A DNA stretch of 64,000 bases from Chloroflexota bacterium. GTDB taxonomy: Bacteria; Chloroflexota; Dehalococcoidia; Tepidiformales; Tepidiformaceae. Numbering within the stretch: the first letter of the stretch is position 1; the number at the start of each line of letters is the position of its first letter. Shown here one piece after another: positions 40,801 through 49,777 of the stretch. Position numbers and translations under genes: made by a program. The DNA lies in the NCBI GenBank assembly GCA_016234445.1, contig JACRBT010000020.1:114321-178320 (forward strand), given 5' to 3'. Below the pieces are notes generated by a model. The model did not search any database. It was not told where the DNA came from and was given only the letters and a program-made list of their open reading frames with translations.

Positions 40801-41380
40801 TGGAGACGGACGCTTCAATCTCAGGGCGACCAACGAGGTCGAAGTTGAGCCGGAACTTCTCGCTCAGCTCCTCCTGCCACTGGTCGCCCAGGTTGGCGGG
40901 GCACACGACTAGGCAGCGTTCGAGGTCGCCTCGGAGCATGAGCTCTCTAATGAGCAGGCCGGCCATGATGGTCTTGCCGGCGCCCGGGTCGTCGGCCAGG
41001 AGGAACCGCAGCGGCTGGCGCGGGAGCATGTCGCTGTACACGGCCGCGATCTGGTGGGGCAGCGGGACGACGTTCGAGATGTGGACCGCGAGCATGGGGT
41101 CGAAAAGGTAGGCGAGACGGATGCGCTGCGCCTCGGACACCAACCGGAACAGATGGCCATCGCCATCAAAGGCCCAGTGCCGGCCCTCATCGACAACTTG
41201 GAGACGGTGCTCGTCGCTGCGGAAGAGGAGTTGCTGACCGACGTTGCCAGCGTGATCGTCGCGATAGACCACGGTGGCGCTTGAGGACCCATGCCATTTC
41301 ACGCTGACGACGGACACCGCGGAGCCTGGCACGATGCCCTCGACGACGGCCCCGACGGTCAGTTGCTCAAGCGCGGACAC
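37862..41380 (-). CDS. SNF2-family helicase with C-terminal DUF3883 (DrmD-like)
   Basis: 1172 residues. Walker A is LLADDPGAGKTIMAGLLI (Lys136), motif II VVVDEAHKMSA, motif III LLMTATPHRG, and the second RecA lobe has ATDAAGEGVNLQ and QRFGRIHRFGQ, so it is a complete SF2 helicase. A coiled coil (LKRRLKRLEQKLEEAKQAKR) sits between the lobes. The C-terminus has NRGWDIESREPGG and RFIEVKGRKVG, the DUF3883 nuclease-like domain. It resembles DISARM DrmD, but drmA, drmB and drmC are absent. It is the first gene of the defence operon. Confidence 0.9.
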   Translation of the reverse strand: MSALEQLTVGAVVEGIVPGSAVSVVSVKWHGSSSATVVYRDDHAGNVGQQLLFRSDEHRLQVVDEGRHWAFDGDGHLFRLVSEAQRIRLAYLFDPMLAVHISNVVPLPHQIAAVYSDMLPRQPLRFLLADDPGAGKTIMAGLLIRELMLRGDLERCLVVCPANLGDQWQEELSEKFRLNFDLVGRPEIEASVSNNPFSERRLVISRIDLLKQDENMDRLRAADDWDLVVVDEAHKMSATYFGNEVKYTARYHLGELLGEKARHLLLMTATPHRGKEEDFQLFMGLLDADRFVGRARQGTREVDVSDLMRRMLKEELVGFDGSPLFPERRAYTVNYELSDLEAQLYEAVTRYVSEEMNRAEKLAAEAGGDRRRTVVGFALTILQRRLASSPAAIHESLKRRLKRLEQKLEEAKQAKRASELKDDRIDFGLPLKTSTVEDLEDDLDEETESETQEIVDLASAATTVVELQKEIESLRVLAGMAEALRRSKVDRKWDKLRDVLENPEMFDLHGGRRKLVLFTEHRDTLNYLVERIGNLLGRPEAVVQIHGGLLREERRKAQARFVNEADALILVATDAAGEGVNLQRAHLMVNYDLPWNPNRIEQRFGRIHRFGQREVCHLWNLVAYQTREGAVYHRLFEKLEEERAALGGKVFDVLGRVFTEVALRDLMLEAIRYNTTDEARAYLEQRIDSAWDKDFLHRLIDERALDSTTINAARLRELKDEMERAEAKRLVPHFIESFFVDAFKLLGGSVAKREPGRYQVTHVPADLRRRDRVIGRGDPVLKTYERICFDKVHVNVDGKPPAALVAPGHALLDAVVDVLLERHRDVLRRGAILVDDSGEASNPRVLFSIESDVTDGRVTTEGNRRVISKRVDYVEVDADGQATTAGAAPYLDYRPLEDHEAEAATAVLERDWIAAELEDLATEHGIVEVVDRHLQEVRADRESLVAKTAAAVRVRLTSEIQYWDHRAEELRLQEEAGKKPRLNSANARRRCDELEERLARRMNELKLERDVAAQPPLVHGGALVVPASILRAVTPEADREAETRETRHIEAIAMAHVTAVEAAAGRSPRDVSKENRGWDIESREPGGALRFIEVKGRKVGAETVCVTKNELLTCLNKREQYYLAVVVVDGDDVVDYWTVADALRGDWSFALTSQNLDIATLRANVADVAAVS

Positions 41381-41779
41381 TCATCCTCCGGGACCATCGA
41401 TGCCGCGCCGGCTCGGTTGGGCACATTGCTGCGGTGCACCCTCGTTCCAGCTGGTGGCGCCGCTGGGTCGCTATTGTGCCCTACCGAAGCCTCCCTCGCG
41501 ATAGCGACAACTCTTGTCGCGCGGCGAGCCACGATCGGACTGAAAGGCTGCACCCCTGGCTGGCCAAAGACGGACGCCGACGAGAATGCTTCCCGCTCGT
41601 ACCACTGGTGTGCCGTGGCCGTCAACAGTGCTGAAGGCAGCGGTCAACCCGCGCGGAGGGCTGCCGAGACGTACAACTCACTCATCGTGGTGGCCGACGG
41701 CCACCAAGCCTGGCGACGCCTCGCCCTGGAGGTGACGCGCAACCATCGCGGACGGAGTTGCGCGGGCGGTTGCGCCCAG
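41381..41779. other. Right edge of the defence island, no gene
   Basis: This 399-bp gap has only weak frames with no recognisable protein features. Its base composition is more mixed than that of the flanking chromosome. It should hold the promoter of the defence operon on the minus strand, but no convincing -35/-10 pair was identified. Confidence 0.5.
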
Positions 41780-42385
41780 TCACTCTTGGTTTGGAGCGTG
41801 CTTGCCGGGAGCCCAGGCGTGGCCGGCGAGGCTGACCAGTCCAAAGCGGAGCGGTTCCTCCTCGAGTTGGGTGGACATCGTTTCGTTCCAACGGTTCAGC
41901 CAGCCAAACAGGCTGATCATCGCTACAATCTCCACGATTTCGCCGTCGCTGAACCCGGCAGAGAGGTCGGCGAAGTGCTGCGGGGTGGTGGCGTTGGGGA
42001 TGATCGCGGCATCCCGAGCCAGCCGGAGAGCGGCACGCTCAGCCTCGGAGAAGAACGGACTCGATTCGAATTCGTAGACTGCGTCCAGCCGCGCGGGGGA
42101 AGTGCCTACGCGGATCGAGGTTGATGCCGTGTGGGCCTGGCAATACCTGCACCCCGCGGCCGTGCTTGCGACGAGCGCGATCAACTGCTTCAAGCCGCGG
42201 TCGACGGTGCCCCCGCTGATGACCTCGCCAGCGAGGGTGGCGAACGCCCGGAGAATCTCCGGCCGGTGAGCCATCGTGAGCAGGCTGTTTGGCACGAAGC
42301 CCATGGCCGCTTCGGTTGCCGCGAACATTGACTCGAACTCGGGGAGGTCTTCCCGGCGGATCGGCGCTATCCCAGGCATGCACAC
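41780..42385 (-). CDS. Peroxidase-related AhpD/carboxymuconolactone decarboxylase family protein
   Basis: 201 residues. It has the AhpD-like active site CRYCQAH (Cys-x-x-Cys-x-x-His) within LIALVASTAAGCRYCQAHTA, and a second family segment near FFSEAERAALRLARDAA. It probably acts as a disulphide-linked peroxidase or related. It is co-directional with the AsnC-GAF gene, 11 bases downstream. Unlike the two CMD-like proteins at 51.5 and 61.6 kb, this one retains both Cys residues. Confidence 0.88.
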   Translation of the reverse strand: MCMPGIAPIRREDLPEFESMFAATEAAMGFVPNSLLTMAHRPEILRAFATLAGEVISGGTVDRGLKQLIALVASTAAGCRYCQAHTASTSIRVGTSPARLDAVYEFESSPFFSEAERAALRLARDAAIIPNATTPQHFADLSAGFSDGEIVEIVAMISLFGWLNRWNETMSTQLEEEPLRFGLVSLAGHAWAPGKHAPNQE

Positions 42386-42396
42386 CTCCTGCGTTG

Positions 42397-43482
42397 TCAG
42401 GCGACTTCCTCGGCCACCACCCTAGAGAGGGCACTGGAGAGTTGATCGGCGAACGCTTGGGCAACGGCGATTTCGTCGTCGGCGAGTTGCCTGCGCTCGT
42501 CATAGTAGAGGTTCAGGGTCCCGATGACGCGGCCTTCACGGAACATCGGGACCGCCATGAACGAGCGGTACCCCTCTGCCCGGACCAGATCGTGCAGGCC
42601 AGTCATCAGAGGGTCAGTCAGCGTGTCTTCGATAAAAACGTGGAGGCCCGACTCCACGACGCGTGAAGAAACGCCCCGGCTCTCGCCCTCGTTGACGCGC
42701 CGGACGACTTCGCGAACGTACTCGTCTCGAAGGGCACAGCCGTGGAACGTGGTCATGCGGATCAGCGGGGGGCCGACACCACCGGACCGGCCAGTCGGGA
42801 CGACGGCATCGCGGACCTCAAGCAGGGAAACAAGCGATCTGTCCGCCCCGCAGACAGAGACCGCGGCCTGGGCGCCGAGGACCAGGAGTTCCTCTTCGGT
42901 CGTCGCCCGCGCGGCCAGGGCAACAAACCGGCGGAAGTCGAGCCCCCTGCCCTCATCGCCCGGCCTGCCAGCCCTGATGGGAGCTTCGCCTGGAAGCACT
43001 TCCTTGATCAGGTGGACGGATTCGCAGGCGTCTAACCCGTCGACGGCCTCGACCTCGCGCACCAGGAACTCGAGTGCGTCCGCATCGGTCTGGAACGCTC
43101 CCTCGACCACGAGGTCGAAGGCGCCGGTGGTCGCGAACACTCGCTGCACGGCTGGGAGACGGGCGAGCCGATCGGCAACCTCGAAGCGGGAACCTGGCTG
43201 CGTGTGGACGAGGAACAGCATTCTCGTCTGACGGGCAGAGCTGTTCAGAGTGGCGACGACGCGCATGCCGTGTTCGCGCGTGAGGCGGGCAATTCGGGTG
43301 CGGATTGTCTTTTCGGAGACGCCGAGCCGGCGAGCGATCTCGAGGCTGGCGAGACGCCCATCGTCCTGAAGAAGGTTGAGGATGGACCGGTCAAGGGAAT
43401 CGGACACGCTCGTCGCTGTCTCCACTTCGAAGCCTGATGGCTCGGGGCTGAATCGGGCTGTTGACAGCCTGACTGGCATCAT
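42397..43482 (-). CDS. Lrp/AsnC-family regulator fused to a GAF domain
   Basis: Up to 361 residues. An AsnC HTH (LDRSILNLLQDDGRLASLEI then ARRLGVSEKTIRTRI) and RAM-like ligand domain (FLVHTQPGSRFEVADRLARL) are followed by a GAF domain (about residues 190-355, ending ALSRVV). ATG 43482 has no RBS; GTG 43407, with GGAGA 10 bases upstream, fits better. It is divergent from the FAH operon and probably regulates it. A regulator combining these two sensor types is uncommon. Confidence 0.8.
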   Translation of the reverse strand: MMPVRLSTARFSPEPSGFEVETATSVSDSLDRSILNLLQDDGRLASLEIARRLGVSEKTIRTRIARLTREHGMRVVATLNSSARQTRMLFLVHTQPGSRFEVADRLARLPAVQRVFATTGAFDLVVEGAFQTDADALEFLVREVEAVDGLDACESVHLIKEVLPGEAPIRAGRPGDEGRGLDFRRFVALAARATTEEELLVLGAQAAVSVCGADRSLVSLLEVRDAVVPTGRSGGVGPPLIRMTTFHGCALRDEYVREVVRRVNEGESRGVSSRVVESGLHVFIEDTLTDPLMTGLHDLVRAEGYRSFMAVPMFREGRVIGTLNLYYDERRQLADDEIAVAQAFADQLSSALSRVVAEEVA

Positions 43483-43489
43483 ACAGAAT
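43461..43489 (+). promoter_or_regulatory. Promoter of the FAH operon
   Basis: TTGACA (43461-43466), 17 bases, then CAGAAT (43484-43489). It points to the FAH gene at 43564. It overlaps the first in-frame ATG of the divergent regulator, another reason to prefer the GTG start there. No obvious palindrome is present. Confidence 0.55.
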
Positions 43490-43563
43490 CCGAACTGTTA
43501 CGAAAAGCGGCGCAAGCAGGGCGAATTTCGTCTCTCTTGCCCCGAACCTCGGGGAGGCACCTG

Positions 43564-44598
43564 ATGAAGCTGGTCACATTTCGCAGCGCGGCCGGTCCGG
43601 CCAGGGTCGGGGCTCTGCTACCCGAAGGGGAGATCGTAGACATCCAGGCCGCCTACGCCGCCCGGCTGGTCCACGGCGGCGGGCGGGCGTCCAGCGCGGA
43701 TAGCCTCGCTGCCGAGCGGATCCCCGGCGACATGATCGACTTCTTTGCCGCCGGCAGGGCGGCACTCGACCCGGCGGCGGAGGCGATGGCGTTCGCCGCG
43801 GACAGCCTCCGGAGTGGCGACAATCCGCTTTCCACGGCCGGCCACCCCATCACCTTCGCCGGCGTAGCAGCTGCGCTCCTAGCGCCAGTGCCGACCCCCC
43901 CTCGCATCCGGGACTACCTGACCTACGAGGCCCATGGCAGCGGCTCTGGCCTGGCGCTCCCGCCGGCCTTCTCGGAGATGCCGATCTGCTACAAGTGCAA
44001 CCACCTCAGCGTCGTCGGCCCGGAAGAGGAGATTCTCTGGCCCCCCTACACCGACAGGCTGGACTACGAGCTTGAGATCGGCTTCTACGTCGGCAAGACG
44101 GGCCGGAACATCCGCGTCGAAGAGGCCCCGGAGTACATCGCAGCGGTCACGATTTTCAACGACGTGAGCGCCCGCGACATCCAGCTCCGGGAGATGACAC
44201 TCACGATCGGGCCATCGAAGGGCAAGGATTTCTGCACCGTGATGGGCCCCTGCGCCGTCACGATGGACGAAATCGACGAGTGGAACCTGACCATGCGCGC
44301 CCGGGTGAACGGCGAGGTTTGGAGCGAGGGCACCAGCCGCCATCGGCGCTTCTCGTTTGCCGAGGTCCTGGCCTGGGCATCCTACTGCGAGACCATCTAC
44401 CCCGGTGAGTTCCTGGCGGTGGGGACCGTGGGCGGCGGCTGCGGCCTGGAGCTCGGCCGCTGGATTCAGCCCGGCGATATCGTCGAGCTCGAAGTCGAGG
44501 GGATTGGGGTCCTCCGCAACCGTGTCGGTCAGAGGGAGACCGTGCCCGCTGGCGCCGGGCTCAAGACCTACGCCATTCCGGCGTGGGAGCGAGGTTAG
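43564..44598 (+). CDS. Fumarylacetoacetate hydrolase family protein
   Basis: 344 residues. The FAH-fold C-terminal domain has DYELEIGFYVGKTGRNI (metal-binding E-x-E), ITIFNDVSARDIQLRE-like FNDVSARD (Asp) and GPSKGKDFCTVMGPCAV. Members cleave C-C bonds in acylpyruvates or similar. ATG 43564 is preceded by GGGAGG. It is the first gene of an operon with an acyl-CoA ligase, MBL hydrolase and ABC importer, so it may act on the imported catabolite. Confidence 0.9.
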   Translation: MKLVTFRSAAGPARVGALLPEGEIVDIQAAYAARLVHGGGRASSADSLAAERIPGDMIDFFAAGRAALDPAAEAMAFAADSLRSGDNPLSTAGHPITFAGVAAALLAPVPTPPRIRDYLTYEAHGSGSGLALPPAFSEMPICYKCNHLSVVGPEEEILWPPYTDRLDYELEIGFYVGKTGRNIRVEEAPEYIAAVTIFNDVSARDIQLREMTLTIGPSKGKDFCTVMGPCAVTMDEIDEWNLTMRARVNGEVWSEGTSRHRRFSFAEVLAWASYCETIYPGEFLAVGTVGGGCGLELGRWIQPGDIVELEVEGIGVLRNRVGQRETVPAGAGLKTYAIPAWERG

Positions 44599-44600
44599 GA

Positions 44601-46163
44601 ATGGCGACGGTCCCCGCAGGCCTCTGCACGACCGGGTCGGACACGGTGGCAGGCGTCCTTGCCCGTCAGGCGCAGCTCCACGGGAACAACACCTTCTTCG
44701 TCTTCGAAGATGCAGCGGGGCGCGTCATCGAGCGAACCTACGGCGAGGTCGACGAGCGAGCCACCCGGTTCGCGCAGGTGCTCCAGGCGCGCGGGGTCGG
44801 GCCAGGCGACAACTTCCACGTGCACTTGGCGAACTGCCTGGAGTTCTTCGATTGCTGGTTCGGGGCGGCGAGGCTCGGGGCAGTGATGGTGCCCACGAAC
44901 CCGCTGTCGACCGCCCACGAACTTTCGTATGTCCTGGAGCATGCTGGCTGCCGACTGAGCGTCACGTCGCCAGACCTCTCGGACACAGTTCGGCTGGCTG
45001 GCGAGCTTGACCATCTGCTGGCGACCGGGCCGGACTTCGAAGCGGCCCTGGCGGCTGAGGACGCCCAATCCGCACAGTTGCCGGGGACCGGTGCGCTCGA
45101 TCCGGTGGGCATGCTCTACACATCCGGGACGACCAGCCTGCCAAAGGGCGTTCTGGTGACGAACGCCAACTACCTCTTTGTGGGGAACACCGTGGCGCAG
45201 TACCTGCGCCTGTGGCCTGACGACCGCCACCTCGTCGTCCTCCCGCTCTTCCACGCGAACGCCCAGTACTACTCGACGATGTCGGCCCTGGTAACGGGCG
45301 CGTCGGTAGCCGTGATGGACCGCTTCAGCGCCTCGCGGTGGAGCCAGCAGGCTGCCCGCCACCGGGCGACCATCGCCAGCCTCTTCGCCGCGCCCGTCCG
45401 GATGATCCTGGCCCAGGAACCGAACCCCGCCGACCGCCAGCATTCACTCCGCGTCGCCCTGTTCGCACAGAACGTAAGCGAGGAACAACTGTCGACTTTT
45501 GAAGCGCGCTTCGGCGTTGGGTTGCTCCAGATCTACGGGATGACCGAGACCGTGGCGCTGCCAACCTTGAACCCGCTCTGCGGGGATCGCCGGAACATGA
45601 CGATCGGTCGCCCGTCGCCCTGGTCGCGGCTCCGGGTCGTCGACGCCGAAGGCTGCGATGTTGCGACCGGGGAGGTGGGGGAACTCCTGGTCGGCGGGGA
45701 CCTCGGAACCACACTGATGGCCGGGTACTTCAAGAATCCGAAGGCGACCGCCGAGACGTTCCGGGATGGCTGGCTTCACACAGGGGACAACGTCCGTTTC
45801 GATGCCGACGGGTACCTGCACTTCGTGGACCGCGGCAAGGACATGATCAAGCGGGCGGGCGAGAACGTCGCCTCGGGCGAAGTCGAGCGGGTCCTCAACG
45901 CGCACCCGGCGGTCTTCGAATCCGCTGTGATCGGTGTCCCGGACCCAATCCGCGACGAGGCCATTCTCGCGGTCGTGGTCCTGAACGAAGGCGCCCGGGC
46001 GACCGAGGCGGAACTGATAGCCTGGTGCGCCGACCGCCTGTCGAAGTTTCGCGTCCCCAGTTTCGTGAGGTTCACCGAGACGCTTCCGCGAACCTCGGTT
46101 GGGAAGGTCCAGAAACATCTGCTCCGCAAGCAAGCCCAAGAGAGTGAAAGGATGACGGTATGA
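44601..46163 (+). CDS. AMP-dependent acyl-CoA synthetase/ligase
   Basis: 520 residues of the ANL superfamily: GMLYTSGTTSLPKGVLVT (P-loop), LLQIYGMTET (A5), WLHTGDNVRFDADGYLHFVD (A7), RGKDMIKRAGENV (A8) and the final catalytic Lys in RTSVGKVQKH. It would activate a carboxylic acid to its acyl-CoA, in the cytosol. It begins 3 bases after the FAH stop. Substrate is not predictable. Confidence 0.93.
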   Translation: MATVPAGLCTTGSDTVAGVLARQAQLHGNNTFFVFEDAAGRVIERTYGEVDERATRFAQVLQARGVGPGDNFHVHLANCLEFFDCWFGAARLGAVMVPTNPLSTAHELSYVLEHAGCRLSVTSPDLSDTVRLAGELDHLLATGPDFEAALAAEDAQSAQLPGTGALDPVGMLYTSGTTSLPKGVLVTNANYLFVGNTVAQYLRLWPDDRHLVVLPLFHANAQYYSTMSALVTGASVAVMDRFSASRWSQQAARHRATIASLFAAPVRMILAQEPNPADRQHSLRVALFAQNVSEEQLSTFEARFGVGLLQIYGMTETVALPTLNPLCGDRRNMTIGRPSPWSRLRVVDAEGCDVATGEVGELLVGGDLGTTLMAGYFKNPKATAETFRDGWLHTGDNVRFDADGYLHFVDRGKDMIKRAGENVASGEVERVLNAHPAVFESAVIGVPDPIRDEAILAVVVLNEGARATEAELIAWCADRLSKFRVPSFVRFTETLPRTSVGKVQKHLLRKQAQESERMTV

Positions 46164-47104
46164 GCTCAGTCCATCTGCAGCCACATGGCCTTGTCGACGA
46201 CAACCCCCCGCCCGCCCTCAAAGAGCTGAGCAAGGGGATCTACGCCTACGTGCAGCTCGACGGAAGCTGGGGCCTCAACAACCCCGGATTCATCGTCGGC
46301 AGCAAGGGCGTCTTCCTCATCGACACCTGCTTCACCGAGCGCCGTTCGAAGGCGCTGAAGGCCGCTATCGAGTCAGTCACTGATCGGCCCGTCCGGACGA
46401 TGCTGAACACGCATCACCACGGCGACCACACCTGGGGCAACTACCTCTTCCCCGAGACGACGATCATCAGCCACCGTCTCACACGGGAAGAAACGATCCA
46501 GACCGGACTCGCTTCGAAGGCGTTCTTCCCGACGGGGAACTTCGGGGACGTGGAGGTGGAGCCAGCGTTTATCACGTACGAAGACAAGCTCACCGCCTGG
46601 GTCGACGACCTTCGGGTCGAGATCGAGTTCCTCGGGCCGGCCCACACTACGAACGACTCGATCGCCTGGATCCCGGACCGCAAGCTCCTCTTTTCCGGGG
46701 ACCTGGTGTTCAACCACTGCACTCCGTTCATTGTGCAGGGGTCACTTGTGGGCCACCTTCGCGCGCTTCAGCGGCTGCGGGCGCTGCAGCCGGAGATCGT
46801 GGTCTCCGGGCACGGCGACGTCTGCGGCCCTGAAGGCATCGAAAACGGCGTCGCCTACCTCCAGTTTGTCCAGGACTCGGCCCAGAAGGCCTGGGACGCC
46901 GGGCTCACTCCGTTCGAAGCGGCGCAGAAGACGGAGCTCGGGCGCTTTGGCGAATGGCACGAGAAGGAGCGCTTCGTGGCCAATCTCCATCGTGCCTACT
47001 CGGAAATCCGGGGCGAGCCGCTCGGCATGCCGCTGAGCCTGGTCAACGTGATGGAGGAGATGATCATCATGAACGACGGCCAACCGCTCCGCTGCCTTGC
47101 CTGA
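46160..47104 (+). CDS. MBL-fold metallo-hydrolase
   Basis: 314 residues, start overlapping the ligase stop (ATGA). Zinc motif TMLNTHHHGDHTWGNYL, third His in ISHRL/FLGPAHTTND, Asp in LLFSGDLVF, final His in VVSGHGDV. The length and C-terminal helices suggest a QuorumQuencher-like or SoxH-like hydrolase. Its likely substrate is a lactone, ester or thioester of the catabolic pathway; inference from operon context. Confidence 0.88.
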   Translation: MSSVHLQPHGLVDDNPPPALKELSKGIYAYVQLDGSWGLNNPGFIVGSKGVFLIDTCFTERRSKALKAAIESVTDRPVRTMLNTHHHGDHTWGNYLFPETTIISHRLTREETIQTGLASKAFFPTGNFGDVEVEPAFITYEDKLTAWVDDLRVEIEFLGPAHTTNDSIAWIPDRKLLFSGDLVFNHCTPFIVQGSLVGHLRALQRLRALQPEIVVSGHGDVCGPEGIENGVAYLQFVQDSAQKAWDAGLTPFEAAQKTELGRFGEWHEKERFVANLHRAYSEIRGEPLGMPLSLVNVMEEMIIMNDGQPLRCLA

Positions 47105-47152
47105 CCCCGGCGGGGCCCGGGCGCCAACATTCAACACACGGAGGGGAAAGTC

Positions 47153-48757
47153 ATGAAGATTCTGCGCACGTGGTGGCTACTCAGCCTGTTGGCAGCGGGC
47201 CTGTCACTGTTGGCCTTCACAGCCTGCGGCGACGACGATGACGATGCGTCCGGCGATGCAACCGCCGCGCCCACAACTGCGGGAACAACCGCGGCAACCG
47301 CCACCCCCGCCAGCCAGACGGATCCAACGGCAACGTTGAAGTTCGCCTGGGGGACCAACGCCGGGAGTAACTACGACCCACACACGGCCCCGAACCCGTT
47401 CGTGAACGTCTTCCTCTACCCAGTGTACGACCGGCTGATCAACTTCACGCCCGACGGGAAGCTCGAGCCCCAGCTGGCGGAATCATGGGCGTTCAAGGAC
47501 AGCGGCAAAGTCCTCGAGCTCAAGCTCCGCAGCGGCGTCACCTTCCAGGACGGGGCAAAGCTGACCGCTGAGGCGGTCAAGCTGAACTTCGAGCGCGCCA
47601 AGACGGACGCCAAGTCGACCCTTAAGGCCGACCTCGCCCTGGTGGTCAGCGTGGAAGCCGTCGACGATCTCACCGTCCGCTACAACCTCAGCGGGCCCGC
47701 GGGTTCGCTGCCTGCTCTCCTCGCAGATCGGGCTGGCATGATGATTAGCCCGACCGCGCTCAAGAACACGGACCTGGACCTCAAGCCGGTAGGCGCTGGT
47801 CCCTACAAGGTTGTCAGCCACGAACCCGGCAAGGTCATCGCCTATGAGAAGTTCGAAGGCTACTGGGACAAGTCGGCGCAGCGTGTCGCCCGAATCGAGA
47901 TTTCAATGGTCCTCGACCCGGCCACCCGGCTCCGCGCCCTGCGTTCCGGCGAGATCCAGGCGACGAGCCTGAACGCCGACCAGGTGAAGGACGCCCAGGA
48001 CGCCAAGCTCACGATCACGAGCGACCCAGTGGCCGGATCGTTCATCCTCTACTTGAACACGTCGCGTTCGGAATTCGACGACGTCAAGGTGCGGAAGGCG
48101 ATCGCGATGGCGATAGACCGGAAGGGTATCGCCGAGGCGCTGCAAGCTGGCCGGTGCGAGCCCACGGCACAGGTCTTCCCGGCTGGCTACTGGGCGAACG
48201 ACCCCAACACGAAGGGCGACTACTACAAGCTGAACGTGACGGAAGCGAAGAAGCTTCTTGCCGAGGCGGGTGTACCCAACGGCTTCACGTTCACGACGGT
48301 GGTCATCAACGTTGCCTTCTACTCCGCCCAGGCCGAGGCGATTCAGGCTCAGCTAGCCCAGATCGGGGTGAAGATGGAGCTCCAGGTGATTGAGCCCGCT
48401 CAGCTGCTTGCCAAGTTCGCCATCGAGAAGTCGGTGGACTCCTACTTCTCGACGACGGGGGGGTTCATCGACCCGGCCAAGGCGGTCGCCCAGCTCTACC
48501 TTCCGAACAGCACCCTGAACCCCGGCGGCTACAACAACGCGAAGATCGTCGAGCTGGCGGCCAAGGGGCTGGAAGGGACGGACCAGTCCCAACGCGCAGC
48601 GAGCTATCAACAGCTCAGCAAGATCACCGCTGAGGAAGCTCTGCACATCCCGGTCTGTAACGCCAATAGCATCACGGCCACCAACGGCAAGGTAGTGGGC
48701 TTGAAGCCGAACCTGGCGGGCAGCTACGACCTCCGCTACGCGGCCATCAGCAAGTAA
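47153..48757 (+). CDS. ABC transporter substrate-binding lipoprotein (oligopeptide/SBP_bac_5 type)
   Basis: 534 residues. Lipoprotein signal peptide with lipobox LAFTAC (Cys25) and an acidic tether (GDDDDDASG). Family motifs: YDRLINFTPDGKLEPQLAES, LKLRSGVTFQDGAKLTAEAV and VRKAIAMAIDRKGIAEAL, standard for peptide/nickel-type SBPs. GGAGGGG precedes the ATG. Feeds the permeases that follow; no ATPase gene is in the operon, so a shared ATPase is needed. Confidence 0.93.
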   Translation: MKILRTWWLLSLLAAGLSLLAFTACGDDDDDASGDATAAPTTAGTTAATATPASQTDPTATLKFAWGTNAGSNYDPHTAPNPFVNVFLYPVYDRLINFTPDGKLEPQLAESWAFKDSGKVLELKLRSGVTFQDGAKLTAEAVKLNFERAKTDAKSTLKADLALVVSVEAVDDLTVRYNLSGPAGSLPALLADRAGMMISPTALKNTDLDLKPVGAGPYKVVSHEPGKVIAYEKFEGYWDKSAQRVARIEISMVLDPATRLRALRSGEIQATSLNADQVKDAQDAKLTITSDPVAGSFILYLNTSRSEFDDVKVRKAIAMAIDRKGIAEALQAGRCEPTAQVFPAGYWANDPNTKGDYYKLNVTEAKKLLAEAGVPNGFTFTTVVINVAFYSAQAEAIQAQLAQIGVKMELQVIEPAQLLAKFAIEKSVDSYFSTTGGFIDPAKAVAQLYLPNSTLNPGGYNNAKIVELAAKGLEGTDQSQRAASYQQLSKITAEEALHIPVCNANSITATNGKVVGLKPNLAGSYDLRYAAISK

Positions 48758-48832
48758 GATTGACTTCCGCCCGGCTGCTGCCCGCCGTCCGACGCCAGCA
48801 GCCGGGGTCTCAACCGAAAAGATGATGCGCCT

Positions 48833-49777
48833 GTGCTTCAGTTAACTCTGCGGCGGTTCGCTCTCCTCGTCCCGATGCTGTTCATCGTGTCGCTGGTGGT
48901 CTTCGGACTGCTGCTGATGGTGCCGGGGGATCCGGTTTCGGTGATCCTTGGCGACCAGGCAACCCCGGAACAGATCCGCGCCGCGAGGGAGAACCTGAGA
49001 CTGGATGACCCGGTTCACCTCCGCTACGGCCGCTGGCTTGGGGATGTCCTCCGCGGCGACCTCGGGACATCGATCTTCAACAGCTACAAGGTGTCCAATG
49101 CCATCACGGACCGGCTGCCGGTTACCCTCTCGCTTGTCGGTGTCTCGCTCTTCCTTGCCATCGCGACGGGCGTCCCGACGGGCATCATAGCCGGGACACG
49201 GCCGGGTAGCCTTCTGGATCGATTCCTCACCATCGGCGCGTCCGTTGGTGTCGCCATGCCAAACTTCTGGCTCGGACTGGTCCTGGTGCTGGTCTTCGCG
49301 CTCAAGCTCGACTGGCTGCCCGCGACCGGCTATGTCGGCATCACGGAGAGCTTCGGCGGGTGGATGCAGCACATCCTCCTGCCCGCCCTGACGCTGGCGG
49401 CATCCTCCTCCGCCGAGCTCGTGCGGCAAACGCGCGCCGCCATCATGGAGGTGATGCAACAGGACTACATTCGGACCGCCCGGAGCAAAGGCCTTGCCGA
49501 GTTCCGAGTGGTCACGGGGCACGCGTTGAAGAACGCGATGGTCCCGGTGGTCACGGTCGGAGGCCTTGCCGTCAGCCGCTGCTTCGCCCTCTCCATAATC
49601 GTCGAGCAGATCTTCGGCATGCAGGGAATCGGTAGCCTCGCCGTTCGCGCTGTCTTCGACCGCGACATCCCCATGATCCAGGGCGTGGTGCTGGTCGCAA
49701 CCGTGGTCGTGCTCGTCACCAACCTGCTGGTGGACCTTTCCTATCCGCTGTTCAACCCCCAGGCGAGGGGCGCATGA
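48833..49777 (+). CDS. ABC transporter permease (DppB/OppB type)
   Basis: 314 residues from a GTG start. Six membrane segments with the N-terminal FALLVPMLFIVSLVVFGLLL typical of DppB. The EAA-loop region QDYIRTARSKGLAEFRVVTG is complete. Inner-membrane half of the importer with the next gene; stop overlaps the next start (ATGA). Confidence 0.93.
   Translation: MLQLTLRRFALLVPMLFIVSLVVFGLLLMVPGDPVSVILGDQATPEQIRAARENLRLDDPVHLRYGRWLGDVLRGDLGTSIFNSYKVSNAITDRLPVTLSLVGVSLFLAIATGVPTGIIAGTRPGSLLDRFLTIGASVGVAMPNFWLGLVLVLVFALKLDWLPATGYVGITESFGGWMQHILLPALTLAASSSAELVRQTRAAIMEVMQQDYIRTARSKGLAEFRVVTGHALKNAMVPVVTVGGLAVSRCFALSIIVEQIFGMQGIGSLAVRAVFDRDIPMIQGVVLVATVVVLVTNLLVDLSYPLFNPQARGA

Noticed and set aside
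28817..41380. Calling the defence operon DISARM
   Set aside because: The helicase is DrmD-like, but DrmA, DrmB (DUF1998) and DrmC (PLD) are absent and DUF499 is not a DISARM component.
41291..42124. 277-codon plus-strand frame between helicase and AhpD-like genes
   Set aside because: It overlaps two real genes antisense and has no recognisable features or RBS.
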